This document shows, piece after piece, positions 8,358-16,898 of a stretch of 64,000 nt of DNA. The position numbers and the translations under genes are program-made. Each line of letters begins with the position of its first letter. Within the stretch, counting starts at the first letter, position 1. The notes under the pieces were generated by a model that saw only the letters and a list, made by a program, of their open reading frames with translations, was not told the origin of the DNA and searched no databases. The DNA is from Acidocella sp965199045 (GTDB lineage Bacteria > Pseudomonadota > Alphaproteobacteria > Acetobacterales > Acetobacteraceae), in assembly GCA_965199045.1 (NCBI GenBank), contig CBDAQL010000003.1:1116001-1180000 (forward strand), in the 5' to 3' direction.

Positions 8358-9254
8358 CTAGTTCCGTTTAACCGCCAGCCGCACGCCAATATTAATTGCC
8401 AGCACGAACAGCATCACCAGGAAGGCAGCGGCGAAGGCCAATGCGTGGGAGGCGGCGTCCGGCTGCTCGATGAAGCTCCAGATGACATAGGTCAAATAGC
8501 CGATTTGCGAGTGCAGGATGCTGTGCACCGGACTGCCGAGATTAAGCGGGTAGCTGGAAAAGCCGGCGGTGTAGATCAGCGGCGCGGTTTCGCCGACGGA
8601 GATCGCCAGCGCCAGCAAAGCACCGGTCAAAACGCCGGACAGGGCGCCGGGGAGGATGATTTTAAACACCACTGCGGGTTCAGAAGCGCCCAGGGCGAAG
8701 CCGGCCTCCCGCATTGCCACCGGTACCTGGCGGAGCGCCAGTTCGGTGATGCGTGCCAGGTACGGCACCACCAGAATTGCGATGGTGACGGCACCGGCGG
8801 GCGCCGCCAAACCCCAGCCGAGGCCGCCGACCAGCACGATATAGGAGAAATATCCCAGCACGATCGATGGCGTGCCGGTCAGCACATCCGAGAGGAAGCG
8901 GATGGTGTTGCCAAGTTTGTTATTGCCATATTCGGACAGATAAATTCCGGCGCCGACCCCGATCGGCACCGCCACCGCCATTGCCATTGCCGAGATCACG
9001 ATGGTGCCCTCGATGGCGTTCCAAAGCCCGACGCCCGCCGGTGGCGTCGAGGAGGTAAACAGTTTCGGTGAGAACGCCGAGGCGCCGTTATAGGCCACCA
9101 CCCACACGATATCGAGCAACGGGCCGATGACCAGCGCCAACGCCAGGCCGCAGGCGATCCAGCCGATTTTACTGGTGATGATGCGCCGCAGCTCCTGGGC
9201 GCTACGGGCCTGCTTTGCCGGGTGCGCTGATACGCTACTTGCGCTTGCCGACAT
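8358..9254 (-). CDS. pstA: Phosphate ABC transporter permease PstA
   Basis: One of two inner-membrane permease subunits of the high-affinity phosphate importer. The 298 residues contain a cytoplasmic N-terminus of about 30 residues, six predicted helices, and the EAA-type coupling loop (ALRQVPVAMREAGFALGASE). The ISVGETAPLIYTAG segment near residue 220 is characteristic of PstA. It overlaps the pstC end by 20 bases. The usual next genes, pstB and phoU, are not in this window; hslV follows instead. Confidence 0.94.
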   Translation of the reverse strand: MSASASSVSAHPAKQARSAQELRRIITSKIGWIACGLALALVIGPLLDIVWVVAYNGASAFSPKLFTSSTPPAGVGLWNAIEGTIVISAMAMAVAVPIGVGAGIYLSEYGNNKLGNTIRFLSDVLTGTPSIVLGYFSYIVLVGGLGWGLAAPAGAVTIAILVVPYLARITELALRQVPVAMREAGFALGASEPAVVFKIILPGALSGVLTGALLALAISVGETAPLIYTAGFSSYPLNLGSPVHSILHSQIGYLTYVIWSFIEQPDAASHALAFAAAFLVMLFVLAINIGVRLAVKRN

Positions 9255-10206
9255 GTAAGCCCCCGGAGGTTAGAATTTTTGCACCGGCATTGGTCAGCAA
9301 GGTGATGATGAACAGAACCAGCGCAATTTCCGCCAGACTGCGAACCGCCATATTGGTCGGATCGCCTTCGGCGCTATCCAACTGGCTGACGATGAAGGAG
9401 GCGATGGTGGAAATGGGGCTGAAGATGGAGTGCGGCAGAATATTCAGGCCGCCGCCGGAGACCATCAGCACCGCCATGGTTTCCCCCAAGGCGCGGCCCA
9501 AAGCCAGCACGATGCCGCCGATCAGCGTGGTGCGGACCATCGGCATCATTGCCTTTGACACCACCTCGAAATGCGTGGCGCCCAGCGCAAAGGCAGATTC
9601 CCGGTTTTCTTTCGGCACCTGCAGCAACGCATCAAGCAGCGTGGTGGCAATGATAGGCGTAATCATTAGCGCCAGCACGATGGAAGCGGCCAGCAAGCCG
9701 TAACCGCCGCCGCTGGCGCCGCCCGCGAGGAACGGAATGAACCCAAGATATTTCGATATCACCGGCCCCAGCATGGTGCCGATGAACGGCACCAGCACGG
9801 CAATTCCCCAAAGCCCGAACACTACGCTTGGCACCACCGCCACCAGTTCCACCAGCATCGAGAGCGCCGGCCGCACTTTTTGCGGCACGGCCTCGGCGAG
9901 GAAAATGGCGGCGCCGACGCTCAACGGCACCGCAATCAGGATCGCGATCGCGGAGCTAAGCAGGGTCCCGACAATAAATACCGCGATGCCGTAATTGGCG
10001 CCGTTTGGCACCAGCACACCACGCACGGTTACCGGATCGCCGTACAGATCGCCGAGGTCCCAGATGACGCGTGTAACGAAACCAAACCCGTTAAACCCGA
10101 TGGCCTGCGCCGAGAAGATCAGAAGAAATAAAACAACCGCGCATAGCGCGGCCGGTATCAACAGGCTCAGTCCCAGCAGTGATAAACGAAACGGCTTAAT
10201 TTGCAT
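9235..10206 (-). CDS. pstC: Phosphate ABC transporter permease PstC
   Basis: Partner permease of PstA. The 323-residue protein has several membrane helices, the coupling loop (LLQVPKENRESAFALGATHFE) and the PstC hallmark ALGRALGETMAVLMVSGG. It starts 58 bases after pstS, and a strong hairpin lies in that gap. It overlaps pstA by 20 bases, which suggests translational coupling of the two permeases. Confidence 0.94.
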   Translation of the reverse strand: MQIKPFRLSLLGLSLLIPAALCAVVLFLLIFSAQAIGFNGFGFVTRVIWDLGDLYGDPVTVRGVLVPNGANYGIAVFIVGTLLSSAIAILIAVPLSVGAAIFLAEAVPQKVRPALSMLVELVAVVPSVVFGLWGIAVLVPFIGTMLGPVISKYLGFIPFLAGGASGGGYGLLAASIVLALMITPIIATTLLDALLQVPKENRESAFALGATHFEVVSKAMMPMVRTTLIGGIVLALGRALGETMAVLMVSGGGLNILPHSIFSPISTIASFIVSQLDSAEGDPTNMAVRSLAEIALVLFIITLLTNAGAKILTSGGLHVGKRK

Positions 10207-10224
10207 ATTTGAAGTCCGGTAAAG

Positions 10225-10256
10225 CCAACCCTCCCGGCCTAAACCGGGAGGGTTGG
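10225..10256 (-). terminator. pstS-pstC intercistronic hairpin
   Basis: A perfect 13-bp stem, CCAACCCTCCCGG paired with CCGGGAGGGTTGG around a 6-base loop. It starts 8 bases past the pstS stop and lies 19 bases before the pstC start. On the minus strand only three Ts follow, so it is likely a leaky terminator or an RNA-stabilising 3' end. Either would let the binding protein be made in excess over the permeases, a pattern known for many binding-protein operons. Confidence 0.7.
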
Positions 10257-10264
10257 TTCGAGGC

Positions 10265-11362
10265 TTACTGTATTTTAGCGATCTGCGCAGCGGACAGGGT
10301 CTGCACTGCGGGCGGCAGCGGCAGGAAGTTGACCTGCTTCAGATATTTAACGCTGTTGCCGTCGGTGATTGCCCAGCTCAAGAAGGCACGGATGGCATCG
10401 CCGTAAGCTGTTGCCGGCTGGTTGCTATCAACCACGGCATATTCATAGTTGACGATCGGATAGTTATTCGGGCCGCTGGTGAAGATCATGCTGATCCGCT
10501 CATCCGGCGGGGTGCTTGCAGCCACACTTTGCGCGGCGGCGCCGATGGTATCAGGCGTCGGCAAAACATAGGCGCCGGAAGCATTTTGCAGCGCGGCCGT
10601 ACCAAGCCCCGCAGCGGCAACTTTGGCGGCATAGCTGACGCCGATATAGGCGATGGAATACGGGTTGGCTTTGGCGGCGGCCAGCATGCCGGCATTACCC
10701 TTGGCGCCGATTTCACCGGTGATTGGCGGCCAGGAAAGCGTGGTGCCGAAGCCGGTGCTGCTCTTCCAGGACGGGGTGGAAGCGGAGAGATACTGGCTGA
10801 AGATGAAGGTGTCGCCGGAGCCGTCCAAACGATGGACCGGCACAATGGTGTTGGCAGGCAAAGCCACACCCGGATTGGCGGCGGCGATCTGCGGGTCATT
10901 CCACTTGGTGATGGTACCGCTGTAGATGCCGGCGAGGATCGGGCCGGACAGCTTCAAGCCGGTAACACCGGGCAGGTTATAGTTGATCGACTGCGCTGAA
11001 ATCGCCAGTGGAATGCTCAAAATGGTCGGGTGCATCTTGGCCATCGCGTCGGACACATAGGCATCCGAAGCGCCGATCTGGATCAGGCCCTTGATGGCCT
11101 GCGCGATGCCCGCGCCAGAACCCGTCGAGGTGGTGGTGATCTGGATGTTGGGGTTGATGGACTGATAATCCTCAACCCAGATGTTGAACAGCGGATACAG
11201 CAGGCTGGAGCCGCTTTCCACCAGCTGCACTTCAGTTTGGGCCTGGGCAGGGGCGGCAAAATGGGTCAGCCCAAAAAGCGCCAAAGCCGCGGCGCCAGCG
11301 CGCAGTGCCAGGGAGTGGCGAAGCTTGTTACGCTTATTAAGCGGCTTGTTACTAAGATGCAC
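10265..11362 (-). CDS. pstS: Phosphate-binding periplasmic protein PstS
   Basis: Binds phosphate in the periplasm and delivers it to PstCA. The start is assigned to a GTG at 11362-11360, which has AGGAA 6 bases upstream (11373-11369). The longer frame to 11524 lacks both a ribosome site and a plausible signal before it. The 365-residue product has a basic, then hydrophobic signal peptide ending AQAQ near residue 43. Phosphate-binding features follow: ESGSSLLYPLFNIW, TSTGSGAGIAQAI and HRLDGSGDTFIF. The protein is of normal length. A candidate Pho box lies about 95-135 bases upstream. Confidence 0.94.
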   Translation of the reverse strand: MHLSNKPLNKRNKLRHSLALRAGAAALALFGLTHFAAPAQAQTEVQLVESGSSLLYPLFNIWVEDYQSINPNIQITTTSTGSGAGIAQAIKGLIQIGASDAYVSDAMAKMHPTILSIPLAISAQSINYNLPGVTGLKLSGPILAGIYSGTITKWNDPQIAAANPGVALPANTIVPVHRLDGSGDTFIFSQYLSASTPSWKSSTGFGTTLSWPPITGEIGAKGNAGMLAAAKANPYSIAYIGVSYAAKVAAAGLGTAALQNASGAYVLPTPDTIGAAAQSVAASTPPDERISMIFTSGPNNYPIVNYEYAVVDSNQPATAYGDAIRAFLSWAITDGNSVKYLKQVNFLPLPPAVQTLSAAQIAKIQ

Positions 11363-11454
11363 GATCGATTCCTTTTCGTGAAAACCCTGTTGTGAGTGAG
11401 CACCGTCGCCCGCACGCGCGTGCAGCCTCACTTCCACGCCGCTGTAATTCAACG

Positions 11455-11497
11455 ATGTTACAAAGGCGACAGTCTTTCGGTTGCAGTTTAGTGACAT
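11455..11497 (-). promoter_or_regulatory. Candidate PhoB box upstream of pstS
   Basis: On the minus strand two imperfect direct-repeat pairs are visible: ATGTCAC-taaa-CTGCAAC (11497-11480) and CTGTCGC-cttt-GTAACAT (11472-11455). Each has 7-base half sites and a 4-base spacer, the 11-base spacing of known Pho boxes (consensus CTGTCAT). The match is imperfect and the two pairs are 7 bases apart rather than 4. The placement upstream of pstS makes PhoB control likely. Confidence 0.45.
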
Positions 11498-11587
11498 TTG
11501 GGTCCGGCCCGACCCGCGCCGCATTCCTGGCGGACCTCCCTCTCACGCCCTGGTCGCGGCTGGCCCTGGCCACCATAACTTGCCGCG

Positions 11588-12148
11588 ATGAATGTAAAAC
11601 CGGGCCAAACCTGCGCAGCGCCACAAAAACTCGGCGCCGGCGCACTTTTCTGGGGCTTCTTTCAGGCTGGAATTTTGGGTTTCGGCGGCGTGCTGCCGGT
11701 GGCAAGGCGGATTATTGTCGATCAACGGCAGTGGATGAGCGCCGAGGCCTTTAACGATCTGTTCAGTCTTTGTCAGTTCATGCCCGGCGCCAACATCGTG
11801 AACTTCGCTTTCGCCTTTGGCGCGCGTAACCGTGGCGTTGCCGGCGCGGCGGCGGCGATTGCAGGGCTGCTGACCGCCCCGCTGGCGATCGTGCTTTGCA
11901 TCTCCGTGCTCTATCAGCGCTTCGGTACCATCCCGATTGTGCAGCACGGGCTGGGCGGTTTGGCGGCGGCGGCTTCCGGACTCGTGCTTGGCACCGCCAT
12001 GAGAATTGCGACGCCGATTTTCCGCGGCCCCAGTCAGATCGTAATTGCGGTGCTGGTGTTCGGCTTGGTGATCCTGGCGCATCTGTCGTTGCCGTTCACC
12101 ATGCTGTTGGTGCTGCCGCTCTCGGTGTTGCTGGCCTGGCGCCAATGA
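11588..12148 (+). CDS. Chromate transporter family, N-terminal-half subunit
   Basis: 186 residues, about half of a full ChrA. The beginning LFWGFFQAGILGFGGVLPVARR carries the glycine-rich motif of the CHR family (chromate/sulfate-type ion transporters), followed by about five hydrophobic segments. The next gene overlaps it by 4 bases (ATGA) and encodes the second half, so this is a short-chain CHR pair that probably forms a heterodimer in the inner membrane. The substrate may be chromate or another oxyanion; sequence alone does not tell. It is divergent from pstS across a 225-base gap. Confidence 0.85.
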   Translation: MNVKPGQTCAAPQKLGAGALFWGFFQAGILGFGGVLPVARRIIVDQRQWMSAEAFNDLFSLCQFMPGANIVNFAFAFGARNRGVAGAAAAIAGLLTAPLAIVLCISVLYQRFGTIPIVQHGLGGLAAAASGLVLGTAMRIATPIFRGPSQIVIAVLVFGLVILAHLSLPFTMLLVLPLSVLLAWRQ

Positions 12149-12666
12149 TCGCAAAATTGCTCATTCTGGCGGCACTTTTCGGCAGGCTGTCGCTGCTTGC
12201 GGTTGGCGGTGTCAACAGCACCGTGCCGGAAATCGCGCAGCAGGTCGTGCAGGTCCATCACTGGACCACGGCGGCGCAATTCTCGCAGCTTTTTGCTTTG
12301 GCGCAGTCAGCACCCGGACCAAACATGCTGATCGCGGCGCTGATCGGCGCCCATGTCGCCGGCATCTCCGGCGGTATCGTCGCCAGCCTGGCGATGATCC
12401 TGCCCGCCGGCATCCTGGTGATGGCGGTCTCCGGCTTGTGGGACCGTTTTCGCGAACGGCGCTGGCGCCGGGTGCTGCAGGCGGCCATCCTGCCGATTAC
12501 CGCGGGCCTGGTGCTGGCCGCCGGCTTTGTTCTGGTGCGTGCCGCGGATCGGACGGTGCTGTTCGCCGCCATTACCGTCGCCGCGACTGCGCTTACCTTC
12601 ACCACCAGACTGCATCCGCTCTGGCTGCTCGCCGGCGGCGTTGTGCTGGGGCTGGTATTTGCCTGA
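12145..12666 (+). CDS. Chromate transporter family, C-terminal-half subunit
   Basis: 173 residues from the ATG at 12145, which overlaps the preceding stop as ATGA. A longer frame from 11896 exists but lies inside the partner gene. The motif GRLSLLAVGGVNSTVPEI and the SAPGPNMLIAALIG segment match the conserved positions of the CHR fold. The two half proteins share weak internal similarity, as expected for the duplicated ChrA fold. The partner subunit is directly upstream. Confidence 0.83.
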   Translation: MIAKLLILAALFGRLSLLAVGGVNSTVPEIAQQVVQVHHWTTAAQFSQLFALAQSAPGPNMLIAALIGAHVAGISGGIVASLAMILPAGILVMAVSGLWDRFRERRWRRVLQAAILPITAGLVLAAGFVLVRAADRTVLFAAITVAATALTFTTRLHPLWLLAGGVVLGLVFA

Positions 12667-12750
12667 CCCCGTTGCCATTTCCGCTGAACCGAGGGCGGCA
12701 ACCTGCCAGCGGCAACCGGTAGCGGCCACTTACAGCGAGGGGATCAACAG

Positions 12751-13740
12751 ATGGCGTTAAACACCCGCAAACTGGGCAGCCAGGGCTTCGAAGTCTCGGC
12801 AATTGGGTTGGGCTGCATGGGGATGAGCCAGTCCTACGGACCTGCGGACGAGACTGAATCCATCGCCACCCTCCATCGTTCCATCGAGCTCGGATGCACC
12901 TTCCTCGACACCGCCGAAGTCTACGGCCCTTATAAAAACGAGGAATTGCTTGGACGGGCTTTGCAAGGCAAGCGCGACCAGGTTCAGCTCGCCACCAAAT
13001 TCGGCTTTCGCATCGGCGACGGCAAGATGAGCGGCACAAACAGCCATCCGGACCAGATCCGCAAGGCGGTCGAGGGATCGCTGAGCCGCCTGCAAACCGA
13101 TCATATCGACCTTTTATACCAGCATCGCATCGACCGTGAGATCCCGATCGAGGATGTCGCCGGCGTCGTCAGCGAACTTATCAAGGCCGGCAAGGTGCGG
13201 TTTTTCGGCATGTCCGAAGCCGGTGTCGCCAACATCCGGCGCGCCCATGCAGTGCAGCCGGTGACCGCCCTGCAAAGCGAATATTCGCTGTGGGAGCGCA
13301 ATCTTGAACAGGACATCATTCCGGTATTGCGAGAGCTCGGGATCGGGCTGGTGCCGTTCTCGCCGCTCGGGCGGGGCTTCCTGACCGGCGAGGTCAAGCG
13401 CGCCGAAGAATATCCGGAGAACGATTTCCGCCGCAACGACCCGCGTTACCAGGGCGAAAATTACGACGCCAACGTCAAGGCGGCGCAGATTGTGCGCGAC
13501 ATCGCGGCGGCCAAGGGCGCCAAACCCGGCCAAATCGCGCTGGCCTGGCTGCTGCATAAAGGCGAGGACATCGTGCCCATTCCCGGCACCAAGCGCCGCA
13601 AATATCTGGAGGAAAACGTCGCCGCCGCCGATATCATTCTGGCACCGGCGCAGCTGCAGGCGCTCGACGACGCCCTGGCCGCCGACAAAATCGCCGGCCC
13701 GCGCTATCCCGAAACGATGATGTCGATGGTCGATCGCTGA
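12751..13740 (+). CDS. Aldo/keto reductase
   Basis: Cytoplasmic NADPH-dependent oxidoreductase of the aldo/keto reductase barrel family. The 329-residue protein shows the catalytic tetrad Asp53, Tyr58, Lys83 and His125 (YQHRID in place of the more usual DLYYQHR spacing). FSPLGRGFLTGEV and PGTKRRKYLEEN are the cofactor-binding segments seen in AKR11/AKR13-like members. The ATG at 12751 has GAGGGG about 9 bases upstream. The physiological substrate is unknown. Its stop codon is followed almost at once by a 15-bp tandem repeat array. Confidence 0.9.
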   Translation: MALNTRKLGSQGFEVSAIGLGCMGMSQSYGPADETESIATLHRSIELGCTFLDTAEVYGPYKNEELLGRALQGKRDQVQLATKFGFRIGDGKMSGTNSHPDQIRKAVEGSLSRLQTDHIDLLYQHRIDREIPIEDVAGVVSELIKAGKVRFFGMSEAGVANIRRAHAVQPVTALQSEYSLWERNLEQDIIPVLRELGIGLVPFSPLGRGFLTGEVKRAEEYPENDFRRNDPRYQGENYDANVKAAQIVRDIAAAKGAKPGQIALAWLLHKGEDIVPIPGTKRRKYLEENVAAADIILAPAQLQALDDALAADKIAGPRYPETMMSMVDR

Positions 13741-13745
13741 GATTG

Positions 13746-13880
13746 TTCTCTAGATAGCGCTTCTCTACATAGCGATTCTCTAGATAGCGCTTCTCTACAT
13801 AGCGATTCTCTAGATAGCGCTTCTCTAGATAGCGATACTTTAGATAGCGCTTCTCTAGATAGCGATACTCTAGATCACGG
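13746..13880. repeat. 15-bp minisatellite, nine units
   Basis: Nine consecutive 15-base units of TTCTCTAGATAGCGM begin 6 bases after the aldo/keto reductase stop. The last base alternates C/A and position 9 alternates G/C in the first units, giving a 30-bp higher-order period. The last unit and the trailing TATCTAAGCG are degenerate. Each unit contains the palindrome TCTAGA or a variant. The next 143 bases to guaB hold no gene that I recognise. Confidence 0.95.
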
Positions 13881-14023
13881 TATCTAAGCGCTGCAACGCC
13901 GGCAATCGCCGTAGGGCGCCATCAGGCCGCCATCACGCGCCAGCAGATGAGCGTACGGAGCCTTGCGTTACCTGAGGCCAAAGCTTACACCGAGCCGCCA
14001 AGGTCATCATTGAAAGCAGCGGC

Positions 14024-15520
14024 ATGACTTCCGGCAGTTTCCCCCATCCCGACTACGCCACGCGCGTTATTGAAGCGCTGGCATTCGACGACGTGCTTCT
14101 GGTACCGGCCTATTCCCAGGTCCTGCCTACGCTGGTGAACACCAGCACCCGGCTGACCCGAACCATCAATCTGAACATCCCTTTGGTTTCAGCCGCGATG
14201 GACACCGTAACAGAGGCGGCAATGGCAATTGCGATGGCGCAACAGGGCGGCATCGGCGTCATTCATAAAAACTTCACCATCGAGGAGCAGGCCGCCCAAG
14301 TCCGCCGCGTCAAGAAATTTGAGAGCGGCATGGTCGTCGACCCGTTGACGATCCACCCGGACCAGACGCTTGCCGATGCCCGCGCCTTGATGACGAACCA
14401 CAATATCAGCGGCTTTCCGGTCGTGGAGCGCGACAGCGGCCGGCTGGTCGGCATTCTGACCCATCGCGATGTCCGCTTTGCCACCGACCCCAACACCCGG
14501 GTCTATGAATTGATGACCCGCGAAAACCTGGTCACCGTCACCGCCGGCGCCACCGCTGAGGAAGCCCGCGCCTTGCTGCACCGCCGCCGGCTGGAAAAGC
14601 TGCTGGTGGTCGATGACGCCTATCGCTGCATCGGCCTGATCACGGTCAAGGATATGGACAAGGCAGAAGCGCATCCGCTGGCCAATAAGGACGAACTCGG
14701 GCGGCTGCGCGTGGCCGCGGCAACCGGCGTCGGCGATGATGGCGCGCAGCGGGCGGCCGCCTTGGTCGATGCCGGCGTCGACGTTGTCGTGGTCGATACC
14801 GCCCATGGCCATTCCGATGGCGTGTTGAAAGCCGTCACCCGCATTAAAAAAGCTTCCAACGCGGTGCAGATCATTGCCGGCAACGTCGCCACCCCGGATG
14901 GCGCCAAAGCGCTGATCGACGCCGGCGCCGACGCCATAAAAATCGGCATCGGGCCCGGTAGCATCTGCACCACCCGCGTTGTCGCCGGTGTCGGCGTGCC
15001 GCAATTCTCCGCGGTGCTGGAAACCGCGGCCGTGTGCCGCGCCAGCGGCGTTCCCGCAATTGCCGATGGCGGTATTCGCGCCTCCGGCGACATGGTCAAA
15101 GCACTCGCTGCCGGCGCCGATGCCGTCATGGTTGGCTCGATGCTGGCCGGGACCGACGAAGCCCCCGGTGAAGTCTTTTTATATCAAGGCCGTAGCTATA
15201 AATCTTACCGTGGCATGGGAAGCCTGGGCGCGATGGCGCGCGGCTCCGCCGATCGCTACTTTCAGCAGGAAATCAAGGATACGCTGAAACTGGTTCCTGA
15301 AGGCATCGAGGGTCGCGTCGGCTATAAAGGGCCAATGGCGGCAGTTGTGCACCAGCTCGTCGGCGGCCTGCGCGCAGGCATGGGTTACACCGGCGCCGCC
15401 ACCATCGAGGCCTTGCAGACCGAGGCGAAATTCCGCCGGATCACCGGCGCGGGCTTGCGCGAAAGCCACGTGCACGACGTCGCTATCACCCGCGAAGCGC
15501 CGAATTATCGCCAAGATTAG
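14024..15520 (+). CDS. guaB: Inosine-5'-monophosphate dehydrogenase
   Basis: Oxidises IMP to XMP with NAD, the committed step of GMP synthesis; guaA, which acts next, is 2 kb downstream. The 498-residue protein has the barrel start AFDDVLLVPAYSQVLP, two CBS domains at about residues 95-215 (HRDVRF marks the first), and the active-site loop GPGSICTTR with catalytic Cys315. The flap follows (RGMGSLGAM...). The ribosome site is weak (AAAGCAGCGG), but the start agrees with homologs. Confidence 0.97.
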   Translation: MTSGSFPHPDYATRVIEALAFDDVLLVPAYSQVLPTLVNTSTRLTRTINLNIPLVSAAMDTVTEAAMAIAMAQQGGIGVIHKNFTIEEQAAQVRRVKKFESGMVVDPLTIHPDQTLADARALMTNHNISGFPVVERDSGRLVGILTHRDVRFATDPNTRVYELMTRENLVTVTAGATAEEARALLHRRRLEKLLVVDDAYRCIGLITVKDMDKAEAHPLANKDELGRLRVAAATGVGDDGAQRAAALVDAGVDVVVVDTAHGHSDGVLKAVTRIKKASNAVQIIAGNVATPDGAKALIDAGADAIKIGIGPGSICTTRVVAGVGVPQFSAVLETAAVCRASGVPAIADGGIRASGDMVKALAAGADAVMVGSMLAGTDEAPGEVFLYQGRSYKSYRGMGSLGAMARGSADRYFQQEIKDTLKLVPEGIEGRVGYKGPMAAVVHQLVGGLRAGMGYTGAATIEALQTEAKFRRITGAGLRESHVHDVAITREAPNYRQD

Positions 15521-15540
15521 AGATGACAAAAGGCCAGGTA

Positions 15541-15616
15541 AGAACTTCTTTTTCTGAAGAAAAAGAAGCAAAAAGACTTTTTGACTCTGGGGCATGGGTG
15601 TTGGCGGCATCCAGCC
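15541..15616. repeat. Dispersed palindromic repeat, copy 2 (inverted)
   Basis: Lies between guaB and the RNA methyltransferase gene. The hairpin at 15545-15568 is CTTCTTTTTCT / AGAAAAAGAAG with a 2-base loop. It is followed by GCAAAAAGACTTTTTGACTCT and then GGGGCATGGGTGTTGGCGGC, the reverse complement of the flank seen in copies 3 to 5. The flank runs into the 5' end of the next open frame. Confidence 0.8.
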
Positions 15617-15617
15617 G

Positions 15618-16898
15618 ATGACGCCGGCTGGGCAGCTTGCCGCGGCAATCGATCTTTTGGCTGAGATCGAGGCAGATGCGCGGCCGGGTGACGCCGTTGC
15701 CAATTCTTTTTTCCGCAATCGCCGTTTTATCGGCGCCGGCGATCGGCGGGAAGTTAGTACGCTGGTGTGGGGCGTCCTGCGGGCCCGTCGCCATCTCGGC
15801 TGGTGGCTGGAGAAATTTGGCGCCGAACCGACGCCTCGATTACTCCTCGCGGCGCAGGCGATCTTCACCGGCATGACGCCGCATAAAATCGCCATGGCCT
15901 TTACCGCCGGGCGCTACGGACCGCCTCCGTTAAGCGAAGCGGAAACTATCATCCTGGAAAAATTCGCCGGTCATACGCTGGAACATCCCAATATGCCGGA
16001 TGCCGTCAAATACGAAGTGCCCGATTGGATCATGCCGCGGCTGCAAGCCCAGTTCGGCGATGCCCTGGCCGCGGAAATGGCGGCCCTGGCGGAAACCGCG
16101 CCGCTCGATCTGCGGGTGAATGCACTGAAATCCACCCGCGAAGCCGCCATGGCCGGATTACGCGCCGAACATCTGGAATCCCGTCCTACGCCATTCAGCC
16201 CCTGGGGACTGCGTCTGGCTTCCCGGCAATCCGTCACGGCAAGCAAAATCTTCCTCTCAGGCGCCATCGAAATTCAGGATGAGGGCAGCCAGCTGGTGGC
16301 GCTTCTGGTCGACGCCAAACCGGGCATGCGCGTTGCCGATTATTGCGCCGGGGCAGGGGGCAAAACCCTGGCCATCGCGATGACCATGGAAAACAAGGGC
16401 CATATCGTCGCCTGCGACGTCTCCGCCCCGCGCCTTGAAGGTGCTATTAAACGGCTGCGCCGTGCCGGCGTGCACAACGCCGAGCGGCATCTCCTGGAAG
16501 CCGGCGATAAATGGACCAAGCGGCAGGAGAAAAAGTTCGACCGCGTGCTGGTGGATGCGCCCTGTACCGGCACCGGTACCTGGCGCCGCAACCCTGATGC
16601 AAGATTGCGCTTGAAGGAAAATGATTTGCGCGAGATCATGCCCAAACAGGCGATGATCCTCGACCAGGCGCAGCGCCTGGTGAAGCCCGGCGGACGGCTT
16701 ATTTATGCCACATGTTCGTTGTTGGATGAGGAGAATGAGGCACAAATGGAGGCATTTTTGGCTCGCTACCCTAATTTCAGCCGCATCGCATTAACCGACC
16801 CGCTGCCGGCCGCGCTGCACGGCCCGGCGCTGCGTCTGACCCCGCGCAGCCACGGCACCGACGGTTTTTACGGTGCAATCTTGGAAAGAACCGCTTGA
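15618..16898 (+). CDS. RsmB/NOP-family SAM-dependent RNA methyltransferase
   Basis: Probable cytosine-C5 RNA methyltransferase acting on rRNA or tRNA. The frame opens at 15594, but its first eight residues (MGVGGIQP) are translated repeat DNA, so the ATG at 15618 (MTPAGQLAAAIDLL) is preferred, giving 426 residues. The SAM-binding region is DYCAGAGGKTLAIA near residue 240. The two family cysteines are visible in DAPCTGTGTWRRNPD and YATCSLLDEEN. The order and spacing fit RsmB/Nol1/NSUN proteins. The target base is not predictable. Its stop overlaps the next gene's TTG start (TTGA). Confidence 0.9.
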   Translation: MTPAGQLAAAIDLLAEIEADARPGDAVANSFFRNRRFIGAGDRREVSTLVWGVLRARRHLGWWLEKFGAEPTPRLLLAAQAIFTGMTPHKIAMAFTAGRYGPPPLSEAETIILEKFAGHTLEHPNMPDAVKYEVPDWIMPRLQAQFGDALAAEMAALAETAPLDLRVNALKSTREAAMAGLRAEHLESRPTPFSPWGLRLASRQSVTASKIFLSGAIEIQDEGSQLVALLVDAKPGMRVADYCAGAGGKTLAIAMTMENKGHIVACDVSAPRLEGAIKRLRRAGVHNAERHLLEAGDKWTKRQEKKFDRVLVDAPCTGTGTWRRNPDARLRLKENDLREIMPKQAMILDQAQRLVKPGGRLIYATCSLLDEENEAQMEAFLARYPNFSRIALTDPLPAALHGPALRLTPRSHGTDGFYGAILERTA

